From positions 1 through 15,297 of the forward strand of contig JBARBN010000061.1 of the NCBI GenBank assembly GCA_049793155.1: a stretch of 15,297 nucleotides of DNA. Direction: 5' to 3'. Each line of letters begins with the position of its first letter. The first letter of the stretch is position 1. Origin of the DNA: JALNZF01 sp049793155. GTDB taxonomy: Bacteria > Nitrospirota > UBA9217. Positions 1 to 6,210 of this stretch are shown here, piece by piece. The notes beneath the pieces are model-generated. The model saw only the letters and a list, made by a program, of their open reading frames with translations. It was not told where the DNA came from and ran no database searches. A program made the position numbers and the translations under genes.

Positions 1-990
1 CAGAGCAAGATGGGCATTGACCTGAGGAACGGCGTTGAACTCGCTGCTGCGGAATGGAATGAAAAAGGGGGACTCCTCGGGAAAAAGATCCAGGTGGTAC
101 CGGGTGATGATCAGGCGGATCCCAAACAGGCAGTGTCGATTGCGAACAAGTTCATAAACCAGAGGGTAAATGCCGTCGTGGGGCATTGGAATTCCAACTG
201 TTCCATTATCGCGTCGACGTATTACGCCGCCGCACATATGGTCGCCATTAGCCCGGCCTCGACGAATCCCCGTCTTACCCGTCAGGGGTATAATACTATT
301 TTTAGAGTATGCGGAACCGATGATCAGCAGGGAGGAGTTGCCGCGGAATTTGTACTCAAGACCCTGAAACCGAAACGGGTGGCCGTTCTCCATGACAAGA
401 CGACGTACGGTCAGGGCCTCGCGGATTATTTTAAAAAAGAAGTGGAAAACAAGGTGCAAGTGGTTTTTTACGACGGCATCCAGACAAGGGACCCTGATTA
501 CAAGGCGGTATTGACCTCAATGAAAGAAAAGAAGCCCGACGTTTATTTCTTCGGCGGCGTTTATCCCGAGGCCGGGAGGCTTGTGCGCCAGGCCAAAGAG
601 GTGGGGATGAACATCCCCATGATAACCGGGGATGGCGTATATGACCCGACGTTCATCGACATTGCGGGGAAATCCGCAGAAGGGACCTATGTGACGTTCG
701 GCAAGGACCCCTCAGGATTGCCGACATCCAGGGCATTCAATGAAAAATACACCGCAAAATACGGCGCTCCGGGGCCATATTCTATCTATGCGTATGACGC
801 GGCCAACATCATACTTACCGCTATGCAGCAGGCAGGAACGACGGACGGCTTGAAAGTCGCGGAGTACATATCCCGGAACACCTTTAAAGGCGCTTTTGGC
901 GACATATCCTTTGACAAGAACGGTGATGTGACCAAGGCGCCTTACGTGGTGTGGAAGGTTGTTGACGGGAAATTTGTTGAAGTAAAGTAA
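1..990 (+). CDS. livK: Branched-chain amino acid ABC transporter substrate-binding protein (5' truncated)
   Basis: Periplasmic binding protein of the Leu/Ile/Val (LivK, Peripla_BP_6) type, which captures branched-chain amino acids or similar ligands and delivers them to the LivH/LivM permease. The frame is open to the left edge of the window (Q-S-K precedes the first ATG at position 10). The visible part begins at the conserved stretch GIDLRNGVELAAAEWNEKGG, which normally lies some 50 residues into the precursor, so the signal peptide and first strand are off-window and ATG 10 is not the start. Other family signatures are the VVGHWNS region with AISPASTNP following it, VAVLHDKTTYGQGLADYFK (hinge and second lobe), and GPYSIYAYDAANIILTAMQQAG near the end. 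livH follows 137 bp downstream on the same strand, which supports the assignment. The exact ligand cannot be told from sequence. Confidence 0.93.
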   Translation, partial: QSKMGIDLRNGVELAAAEWNEKGGLLGKKIQVVPGDDQADPKQAVSIANKFINQRVNAVVGHWNSNCSIIASTYYAAAHMVAISPASTNPRLTRQGYNTIFRVCGTDDQQGGVAAEFVLKTLKPKRVAVLHDKTTYGQGLADYFKKEVENKVQVVFYDGIQTRDPDYKAVLTSMKEKKPDVYFFGGVYPEAGRLVRQAKEVGMNIPMITGDGVYDPTFIDIAGKSAEGTYVTFGKDPSGLPTSRAFNEKYTAKYGAPGPYSIYAYDAANIILTAMQQAGTTDGLKVAEYISRNTFKGAFGDISFDKNGDVTKAPYVVWKVVDGKFVEVK

Positions 991-1020
991 TTCAGAAGAT
1001 GAGAGGGTAAATTCATATTT

Positions 1021-1111
1021 ACCACGGATGCACACCGATTATCACGGAAAAGAATTCAAGGTCTAGTCCTTAGTATTATTTAATCAGTGTTAATCCGTGA
1101 TACTCCGTGGT
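1021..1111. repeat. Imperfect inverted repeat between livK and livH
   Basis: The 27-nt arm at 1021-1047 (ACCACGGATGCACACC...) and the arm at 1085-1111 (...ATACTCCGTGGT) are imperfect reverse complements. The outer ACCACGGA/TCCGTGGT pair is perfect, and CACGG/CCGTG pairs recur inside the arms. The loop is about 37 nt. Both arms are built from CACGGAT/ACACGGATT-like units of the kind seen as dispersed repeats in environmental genomes. The right arm ends only 16 bp before the livH start codon, so the structure could affect livH expression; that is inference. Confidence 0.65.
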
Positions 1112-1127
1112 GAAATAGTTTGACTCT

Positions 1128-2030
1128 ATGTTCACCCAGCAGCTCATAAACGGACTCGCCCTCGGTGCGGTATATGCGCTCATCGCCCTCGGGTACACCA
1201 TGGTCTACGGCATTCTCCAGCTCATCAACTTTGCCCATGGCGAGGTATACATGCTCGGGGCATACGTCGGGATCATCGTCCTTGGCGTACTGACCCATCT
1301 GGGGCTCACGGCATACAGCCTGCCTCTGTCGCTCCTGCTCACGGTCATCATATCCATGGCATTCTGCGCCGCCTATGGCGCGGTCATTGAGCGCGTTGCC
1401 TACCGGCCCCTTAGAAACGCATCGAAACTTGCCCCGCTTATCAGCGCAGTGGGAATGTCGATCATCCTCCAGAATTTTGTGATGCTTGCCCAGGGCAAGG
1501 AGTACAAGAACCTGCCGCCCATGCTGCCCTCGGAAGGCTTTACCATCTTCGGCGCAAATGTATCACCGGTGCAGATCTTCATCCTGAGCGCGTCGGTCCT
1601 GATCATGGTCGGTCTCCACTTATTTGTCAAGAGAACGCGGCTTGGCAAGGCCATGCGCGCCACATCACAGGACAGGGTCATGGCCGGCCTCGTGGGCATC
1701 AATATCAACCAGGTAATTTCTATCACCTTTATGATCGGCTCTTCGCTCGCTGCCGTGGCGGGGGTCATGGTGACGCTCTATTACGGCGTCGTGCACTTCT
1801 TCATGGGCTATCTCGCGGGCATCAAGGCCTTCACCGCAGCCGTGCTTGGCGGCATAGGCAGCATTCCAGGCGCCATGCTCGGCGGTTTCATGCTCGGGCT
1901 TATTGAGAATTTCGGCGCGAGCTACATCTCGAATGTGTATAAGGATGCCTTTGCATTTCTCGTTCTTATCATCACGCTCATCATCCGTCCCGCGGGACTG
2001 CTTGGGCAGAAGTCAGTTGATAAAGTGTAG
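1128..2030 (+). CDS. livH: Branched-chain amino acid ABC transporter permease LivH
   Basis: Inner-membrane permease subunit of the LivKHMGF importer, 300 aa, the usual LivH length. It opens with MFTQQLINGLALGAVYALIA, followed by the characteristic GYTMVYGILQLINFAHGEVYMLGAY segment, and continues with about eight hydrophobic helices. Around residues 180-200 lies the cytoplasmic coupling region RLGKAMRATSQDRVMAGLVGIN, which contacts the LivG/LivF ATPases in this family. The end, IITLIIRPAGLLGQ, is also typical. No strong Shine-Dalgarno is visible before ATG 1128, but the N-terminus aligns as LivH proteins normally start. It pairs with livK upstream. Unusually, livM, livG and livF do not follow: a MITE-like repeat and a purine biosynthesis gene come next, so the partner permease and ATPases must be encoded elsewhere. 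Confidence 0.95.
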   Translation: MFTQQLINGLALGAVYALIALGYTMVYGILQLINFAHGEVYMLGAYVGIIVLGVLTHLGLTAYSLPLSLLLTVIISMAFCAAYGAVIERVAYRPLRNASKLAPLISAVGMSIILQNFVMLAQGKEYKNLPPMLPSEGFTIFGANVSPVQIFILSASVLIMVGLHLFVKRTRLGKAMRATSQDRVMAGLVGININQVISITFMIGSSLAAVAGVMVTLYYGVVHFFMGYLAGIKAFTAAVLGGIGSIPGAMLGGFMLGLIENFGASYISNVYKDAFAFLVLIITLIIRPAGLLGQKSVDKV

Positions 2031-2071
2031 TTGTGAACGAAAGACCAAAACACAAGCAGCAAGTCTCAACA

Positions 2072-2198
2072 GGCTGTTGAAAAAGTCAATGAACACCAAT
2101 AAAGTCATTCTGAGCGCAGCGAAGAATCTGCCTTCCCCTGAGACTTGAGATCCTTCACTTCGTTCAGGATGACGGCAGATGGACGTTTTTCAACAGCC
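2072..2198. repeat. 127 bp MITE-like palindromic element
   Basis: Perfect 13-bp terminal inverted repeats, GGCTGTTGAAAAA (2072-2084) and TTTTTCAACAGCC (2186-2198), enclose a second pair of long imperfect arms. 2104-2129 (GTCATTCTGAGCGCAGCGAA...) is the reverse complement of 2148-2173 at 21 of 26 positions. The element has no coding capacity and could fold into a long hairpin. Such GGCTGTTGAAAAA-flanked elements carrying a GTCATTCTGAGCGCAGCGAA core are, to my knowledge, widely dispersed in environmental genomes. It separates livH from the purH-like gene and might act as a terminator (inference). A degenerate copy of one arm lies at 13871-13890. Confidence 0.8.
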
Positions 2199-2256
2199 AA
2201 CTAAAAGTTTGGTTATTATTTTTAAGCTGCAATTTTGCTATTGGAATTTATCTTAT

Positions 2257-2262
2257 GGAGGG
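2257..2262 (+). promoter_or_regulatory. Shine-Dalgarno that fixes the AICAR transformylase start
   Basis: GGAGGG lies 4-5 nt before ATG 2267. The longer frame from ATG 2255 would place this motif inside the coding sequence, so 2267 is preferred. Confidence 0.75.
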
Positions 2263-2266
2263 TTTC

Positions 2267-3559
2267 ATGTCTGATCTCAAGAAGATGTACAAGACCATCA
2301 TGTCCGATAATTTCCCGCCTGAGATGACCATTGCCTTCGGCGATCAGAAGCTGTCCTATCGCAAGCGATCATGGAAGATCGCAGACGAGGGGACCGGAGA
2401 ACTTATCGAGAAAGGCCTGCGCTATGGCGAGAATCCCGACCAGCAGGCCGCGATGTACCAGCTGGTAAGCGGAAATCTTCAGCTCGCGGGTGTGAAGTTC
2501 ATAGGACCCGGCAACGGTCTCGTGAGCGCTCTCACCGAGGAACAGATGGTCCAGGCCGGGAAACATCCCGGAAAGACAAATTTCACCGATCTTGATAATG
2601 CCCTCAATATCCTGAAGTATCTGATGGACCGGCCTGCGGCGGCCATTATGAAGCACAATAATCCCTGCGGAGCGGCTTATGGAAAGACCATAGCCGAGGC
2701 ATACGAGCGGGCAAACATGTCGGACCGCATCGCGGCGTTCGGCGGCTGTCTGGTGGTCAACCGCCCGATGGACAAGCAGACCGCCGAGATGGCGAACACG
2801 AATTATCTGGAGGTCGTCGCGGCGCCGGATTACGAGGAGGGCGCAGTTGCAATTCTGTCCAAACGCAAGAACCTGCGCATCGTCAAGCTCGAAAAGATCA
2901 CTGAGCTCGCCAAATACCGCGATATGAGCGTGGTGGAGTTCAAGGCGCTTACCGATGGCGGTCTCATTGTCCAGCAGTCCCAGAAGAACGCGATCCGGAA
3001 GAGAGAGGATTTTCAGGAAGCAAAGACGGTTTATAAAGGCACAGAGTACAAGATCGAACGGAAACCCACGGACAGGGAATACGACGACATGCTGTTCGGT
3101 TGGAACGTGGAGCAGGGGATCACCTCCAATTCGGTCATCTATGTGAAAGACGGCGTAACCGTCGGCATCGGGACCGGCGAGCAGGACCGGGTGGGCGTTG
3201 CCGAGATCGCTATCTTCAAGGCCTACACGAAATATGCGGATGCCCTCTGCTTTAAGAAATACGGGATACCCTACAAAACATTCGAGCTGGAAGCAGGCCA
3301 GGGGAAACGTGACAAGGAAGCGCTCAAGGAGATCGATGATCAGACCAGGAAGGATAAGGGCGGACTGATCGGTTCCACCATGGTTTCAGATGCATTTTTT
3401 CCGTTCCGGGATGGTGTGGACGTAGGCATCAAGGAAGGCATATCGGCGATCGTGCAGCCGGGCGGATCGGACCGTGATTTCGACGTCATCACGGCCTGCA
3501 ACGAAGCAAATCCCAGGGTGAGCATGGTGTTTACCGGCCAGCGGGTGTTCAAACATTAG
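2267..3559 (+). CDS. Stand-alone AICAR formyltransferase (PurH-like, no IMP cyclohydrolase domain)
   Basis: Catalyses formyl transfer from 10-formyl-tetrahydrofolate to AICAR, giving FAICAR, the penultimate step of purine synthesis. At 430 aa it covers only the transformylase part of PurH. Family motifs are LRYGENPDQQAAMY (residues 51-64), the catalytic Lys-His in IMKHNNPCGAA (K129, H130), FGGCLVVNRPMD, SDAFFPFRDGVDVGIKEGI and VQPGGS near residue 396, and the typical C-terminal FTGQRVFKH. The roughly 200-residue N-terminal MGS-like IMP cyclohydrolase domain of the common bifunctional enzyme is absent; the protein instead begins with about 50 unrecognised residues. Ring closure to IMP must be done by another protein. 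Such single-function AICAR transformylases are known in some sulfate- and metal-reducing bacteria. The start at ATG 2267 is set by GGAGGG just upstream. It appears to be a single-gene unit facing the convergent toxin-antitoxin pair 26 bp away. Confidence 0.9.
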   Translation: MSDLKKMYKTIMSDNFPPEMTIAFGDQKLSYRKRSWKIADEGTGELIEKGLRYGENPDQQAAMYQLVSGNLQLAGVKFIGPGNGLVSALTEEQMVQAGKHPGKTNFTDLDNALNILKYLMDRPAAAIMKHNNPCGAAYGKTIAEAYERANMSDRIAAFGGCLVVNRPMDKQTAEMANTNYLEVVAAPDYEEGAVAILSKRKNLRIVKLEKITELAKYRDMSVVEFKALTDGGLIVQQSQKNAIRKREDFQEAKTVYKGTEYKIERKPTDREYDDMLFGWNVEQGITSNSVIYVKDGVTVGIGTGEQDRVGVAEIAIFKAYTKYADALCFKKYGIPYKTFELEAGQGKRDKEALKEIDDQTRKDKGGLIGSTMVSDAFFPFRDGVDVGIKEGISAIVQPGGSDRDFDVITACNEANPRVSMVFTGQRVFKH

Positions 3560-3585
3560 CTCAAGCGAATTCTAGAAGCGCCGTC

Positions 3586-3894
3586 TTACAGCAGGAGCAG
3601 GTAGTCTCTCGCGCCATGAATGATCCGGTGTATGAGAATTACCTTCGCGCTCACGGTATAGAAAACAAGGTAATTGTCAACAACAAGATAGCGGTATCCG
3701 AGCCGCGCAAGTTCCTCTTCCGCCGGAACCCTGCCGAGAGATGGGTGATCCGCGAGCCGTCCAATATGAGCTTCAATCTTATCTGCAAACTTATCGGCTG
3801 CGGCGATATTGTCCTCAGCAATAAAAGTCATGATTTCTGCGAGATCGTCTTCCGCGATGCCGAGGAGTCTGATGGTGCGATTATGAGGGATCAT
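3586..3894 (-). CDS. ParE/RelE-family toxin of a type II toxin-antitoxin module
   Basis: Small (102 aa) RelE/ParE-superfamily protein. The N-terminal helical hairpin (DLAEIMTFIAEDN, then AADKFADKIEAHIGRLADHP) is followed by the basic beta-sheet with a conserved Arg and an aromatic run (GYRYLVVDNYLVFYTV), ending in VILIHRIIHGARDY. The ending I-x-R-I-I-H-G-A-R-D-Y is typical of ParE-like members, which poison DNA gyrase, but mRNA-cleaving RelE relatives share the fold, so the target is not certain. The start codon overlaps the 3' end of the antitoxin gene by 14 nt, the usual arrangement for coupled translation. It is convergent with the AICAR transformylase gene. Confidence 0.88.
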   Translation of the reverse strand: MIPHNRTIRLLGIAEDDLAEIMTFIAEDNIAAADKFADKIEAHIGRLADHPSLGRVPAEEELARLGYRYLVVDNYLVFYTVSAKVILIHRIIHGARDYLLLL

Positions 3895-4153
3895 GCAGCC
3901 GCTTTCTTATGTCCGTCATGACCTGTTTGAGCGTTCTTCCTTTATCACCGGCGGCTATCTGATTTTGGGCCACGGCCAGTTTGCCGAAAAGGTCAAGCTT
4001 TAACTGGAGCTGCGCGTAGCGAGACATTGACATGACGACCATATCACCTTCACCATTCTTGGTGATAAATATGGGCTCGTTCAGCTTATGGGCGAGATCG
4101 GATATTTCGTTCGCCTTGTTGCGAAGGTCGGAAATGGGTTTGATTATCGGCAT
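3881..4153 (-). CDS. Phd/YefM-family antitoxin
   Basis: A 90-aa antitoxin that should bind and neutralise the downstream ParE/RelE toxin and repress its own promoter. The N-terminal part is typical Phd/YefM: MPIIKPISDLRNKANEISDL, then EPIFITKNGEGDMVVMSMSR (residues 26-45), and Y46-A-Q. The C-terminal third is the expected toxin-binding tail. The start was placed at 4153, not at the first in-frame ATG at 4168, because AAGGAGA sits 4 nt upstream of ATG 4153 and would be inside the gene otherwise. The promoter just upstream contains a perfect palindrome, a likely self-operator. The stop codon lies inside the toxin gene. Confidence 0.9.
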   Translation of the reverse strand: MPIIKPISDLRNKANEISDLAHKLNEPIFITKNGEGDMVVMSMSRYAQLQLKLDLFGKLAVAQNQIAAGDKGRTLKQVMTDIRKRLHDPS

Positions 4154-4157
4154 TGGG

Positions 4158-4164
4158 TCTCCTT
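4158..4164 (-). promoter_or_regulatory. Shine-Dalgarno deciding the antitoxin start
   Basis: AAGGAGA (minus strand) lies 4 nt before the ATG at 4153-4151. It selects that codon over the in-frame ATG at 4168. Confidence 0.8.
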
Positions 4165-4180
4165 GCATGACATAAGCAAT

Positions 4181-4207
4181 ATTATATCATTTAAATGATA
4201 TTGTCAA
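4181..4207 (-). promoter_or_regulatory. Antitoxin-toxin promoter with embedded palindromic operator
   Basis: On the minus strand a perfect -35 TTGACA (4207-4202) and a perfect -10 TATAAT (4186-4181) are separated by 15 nt. The spacer is filled by a perfect 18-bp palindrome, ATATCATTTAAATGATAT (4184-4201), that runs into the -10. A bound Phd/YefM antitoxin or antitoxin-toxin complex would block RNA polymerase directly, as is known for this class. The short spacer is suboptimal. Confidence 0.75.
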
Positions 4208-4281
4208 GAATCCCTTCCTTAGTCGTTCAAGAACTGATCACACCAGCAATATTTGCATGAGCAGAAAGATATTCAGAAAAG

Positions 4282-5064
4282 TCAGGCTATCAACGCCCTG
4301 ATCTCCGGAAGTTTTTCTTCAGCGGCCTTTTTGCCGCGCTTCAGCAATTCCGTTGACTTCGACAGATCATAAAGGGGAATTCCCTTTGCATTCACCTGAA
4401 TAAGGACATCCGCAAGCTTTTCCTCTTCCCGCGCATTCCTTGATGCCCAGAGTGCCGAAAGGTGCGCCGCGATCTTTACGATATTGTCAAACTGTTCCAG
4501 CTCACTGGCTTTGTGGTTCACGTTTACGGCGATTACTTTCCGCATGCCCAATTCATTCCGTACCGTCCTAACCGGTATCTGGCTGGAAACGCCGCCATCA
4601 ACGAGCGTTTTCCTGTTGATAGCCGTTGGTGTAAAGATGACCGGCAGGCTGCAACTGGCTTGAACTGCCCTGGCGACCGATCCCGTGGTGATGGCGACCT
4701 TTTCTCCGGTACGGAGGTCCGTGGCGACCGCGGCAAAGGGGAGGGGGAGGGCGGAGAACTTTTTAACCGGAAGGATGTCTTCCATGAACTCGAAGATCCC
4801 TTCGCTCGATATGAGGCCTGTGCGCGGGACGGTAAATTTAAGCACATCCTTCCACCGGGTGTTCAGAAGAATGCGCTGGATTTCCGAGACCGGCATGCCG
4901 GCGCAATAGAGAGCACCCACGACGCTGCCGGAGCTGGTTCCGGCAATGGCGTGAATGGGCACCCCATCCTGTTCCAGGACGTCCAGTACGGCGATATGGG
5001 CGATGCCGCGTGCCGCGCCGCCCGAAAGGGCCAGTCCGATTCCGGGATTTGACGATGGGGTCAT
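4282..5064 (-). CDS. Patatin-like phospholipase / serine hydrolase (RssA-like)
   Basis: A 260-aa patatin-fold acyl hydrolase with a Ser-Asp dyad. GLALSGGAARG (residues 10-20) gives the G-G-x-x-R-G oxyanion loop, followed by GIAHIAVLDVLEQDG. The nucleophile elbow AGTSSGS is at 41-47 with Ser44 in G-x-S-x-G. The catalytic Asp is D156 in LVDGGVSSQIPV. The protein is a compact single domain without a signal peptide, membrane segment or POTRA/beta-barrel extension, so it resembles the cytoplasmic RssA/NTE group. The substrate is unknown, probably a phospholipid or lysophospholipid. The Shine-Dalgarno before ATG 5064 is weak. The gene stands alone on the minus strand; a 238-bp repeat-bearing gap separates it from the PhoU-like gene upstream. 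Confidence 0.9.
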   Translation of the reverse strand: MTPSSNPGIGLALSGGAARGIAHIAVLDVLEQDGVPIHAIAGTSSGSVVGALYCAGMPVSEIQRILLNTRWKDVLKFTVPRTGLISSEGIFEFMEDILPVKKFSALPLPFAAVATDLRTGEKVAITTGSVARAVQASCSLPVIFTPTAINRKTLVDGGVSSQIPVRTVRNELGMRKVIAVNVNHKASELEQFDNIVKIAAHLSALWASRNAREEEKLADVLIQVNAKGIPLYDLSKSTELLKRGKKAAEEKLPEIRALIA

Positions 5065-5101
5065 GATATGCCTGATTGGGATCGTGTTGGTTGTGCAGGT
5101 G

Positions 5102-5273
5102 TTTAGGCTGAAGACTGAAGGCTGAATTCAGGTTATTAGGTTGACGGCTGAAGTAAGTGCAGGTTGTTCAGATCAAGGCGGAAGCTGTCGTTACCTAAAA
5201 ACCATCCCCTTCAGTCTAACCCCTTCAGCCTAACCGCCTGATTTATCCTCTCCCCCTTCAACCTGTTCATCTG
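5102..5273. repeat. Copy 1 of the GGCTGAAG / CTTCAGCC intergenic repeat family
   Basis: The 238-bp gap between the patatin and PhoU-like genes holds direct units (TTTAGGCTGAAGACTGAAGG..., GACGGCTGAAG, 5102-5152) and complementary units (CCCCTTCAGTCTAACCCC, CTTCAGCCTAAC, 5206-5234), forming a large imperfect inverted repeat. CAGGTT at 5159 has its complement AACCTG at 5260. Two related copies lie at 10060-10121 and 10879-10947. Confidence 0.7.
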
Positions 5274-5302
5274 ACGGACCCGCTTTTAAAAGGGCAGGGC
5301 GT

Positions 5303-5905
5303 TTATTTAGCCGAAAGCCGTTTTACCACGTTTTTGATATGCGTTCCCATATCCTCAAATGCGTAGAGGATGCAGAGATAGGTCGAAGAGGAATTGGGGG
5401 AACATTCGCCTGTTACGAGCCTGTCCTCGTGGGCGGTCGCAAAATTGTTGGCCATGCGCTCCATGGCATCGGCATCGGCTATCGTGTTTTTGACGGCGGA
5501 CTCGGAGCCGGTAATTGCGGCCTCGGCGGACTTCTTGAGCACGTCCATGGTAAAGGCGAAGAGTTTTTCGGTCTCGTTGACGGCTTTGTCGCTGAAGAGC
5601 AGGCCTTCCTTGATCCGCGTTCGACTGCTCTCGGTGATGCGCATGATGATCGTGGCGATCTTCTCAATGTGAGAGGGGACGGTAAGGAGCGTCCGCGCTT
5701 CGTTGTTCGTTGAGGCCATTTTCGCAAGCGTGGTGGTCAGGATGTCTTCCCTGGAGTGGATCTCTTTGACGAGCTCATCGGCCTGGTCCAGAGAGGCGAG
5801 CTTGCTCTTCATGAACCCGTCTTCCACGAGTTCAAGCATCTCCTGTGCCTTGTGCATCATCAAGTATATTTCTTTTTTCAGGTCCTTTATTGTTTGCTCC
5901 GGCAT
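5303..5905 (-). CDS. PhoU-like (DUF47 / Na-Pi cotransporter C-terminal type) helical protein
   Basis: A 200-aa, entirely alpha-helical, soluble protein, probably of the PhoU-like superfamily. MPEQTIKDLKKEIYLMMHKA is followed by a helix carrying DELVKEIHSREDIL. Two PhoU-type helix motifs follow: VPSHIEKIATIIMRI (first half) and CILYAFEDMGTHIKNVVKRL (C-terminus), both in the position of the repeated E-R-x-x-D metal/helix motif of PhoU. Members of this group are linked to phosphate or anion transport regulation, but no phosphate transporter gene is visible here, so its role is open. The start is set at 5905, where AAGGAGC lies 8 nt upstream; the longer frame to 5959 would include that site. The gene is divergent from the MgtE-like gene. 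Confidence 0.72.
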   Translation of the reverse strand: MPEQTIKDLKKEIYLMMHKAQEMLELVEDGFMKSKLASLDQADELVKEIHSREDILTTTLAKMASTNNEARTLLTVPSHIEKIATIIMRITESSRTRIKEGLLFSDKAVNETEKLFAFTMDVLKKSAEAAITGSESAVKNTIADADAMERMANNFATAHEDRLVTGECSPNSSSTYLCILYAFEDMGTHIKNVVKRLSAK

Positions 5906-5913
5906 ATATGAAA

Positions 5914-5920
5914 GCTCCTT
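5914..5920 (-). promoter_or_regulatory. Shine-Dalgarno deciding the PhoU-like start
   Basis: AAGGAGC on the minus strand lies 8 nt before the ATG at 5905-5903. It overrules the upstream in-frame ATG at 5959. Confidence 0.7.
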
Positions 5921-5969
5921 TCGATTGACTCCGGCACTCTCTCCGCATGAGACGAGCAAAATTTAGGAG

Positions 5970-5998
5970 ACTATATCAGAAAACCAACGAGATGACAT
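5970..5998 (-). promoter_or_regulatory. Possible sigma-70 promoter of the PhoU-like gene
   Basis: Minus strand -35 ATGTCA (5998-5993), 17-nt spacer, -10 TATAGT (5975-5970). This gives a leader of about 60 nt. The hexamers are fair rather than strong. Confidence 0.4.
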
Positions 5999-6055
5999 GT
6001 TAATTTTATTTATGCCGATATATTATTGTTTAATAGATTTATGCTTTTATCCAAT

Positions 6056-6086
6056 CTCCGCACGGTAATCATGGCCGTGCGGAGAA
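6056..6086. promoter_or_regulatory. Perfect 11-bp stem-loop in the divergent intergenic region
   Basis: TCTCCGCACGG (6056-6066) and CCGTGCGGAGA (6076-6086) are perfect reverse complements around a 9-nt loop. No T-tract follows on either strand, so this is not a classic intrinsic terminator. It lies between two divergent genes, 58 bp upstream of the -35 of the MgtE-like gene. It might be a protein-binding palindrome or a repeat remnant. Confidence 0.6.
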
Positions 6087-6143
6087 TTGTCCCTATGTGT
6101 ATAAATATTTTAGCATATTTTGTTTGGCCTGGCGGATTTTTTC

Positions 6144-6172
6144 TTGACTTAAACCAGGGCCGCTGGTATAAC
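6144..6172 (+). promoter_or_regulatory. Sigma-70 promoter of the MgtE-like / Nramp gene pair
   Basis: TTGACT (6144-6149), 17-nt spacer, TATAAC (6167-6172). The predicted start near 6179 gives a leader of about 32 nt ending in CGGAG before ATG 6211. That leader is too short to hold an M-box magnesium riboswitch. Confidence 0.7.
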
Positions 6173-6210
6173 CTACATCATTAAACATTCCTTTTAACAG
6201 CGGAGTATTC

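Noticed and set aside
4462..5052. 196-residue open frame on the plus strand
   Set aside because: It is antisense to the patatin gene, whose catalytic motifs are intact, and its protein is low-complexity with no recognisable domain.
5284..5302. Intrinsic terminator after the PhoU-like gene (CTTTTAAAAG palindrome)
   Set aside because: The stem is AT-rich and short, and no T-tract follows it on the transcribed strand.
5339..5713. Plus-strand frame opposite the PhoU-like gene
   Set aside because: Shadow of the coding strand; the helical PhoU-like product is much better supported.
6173..6210. M-box magnesium riboswitch ahead of the MgtE-like/Nramp pair
   Set aside because: The predicted leader is only about 32 nt, too short for the fold, and no M-box-like helices were seen further upstream.
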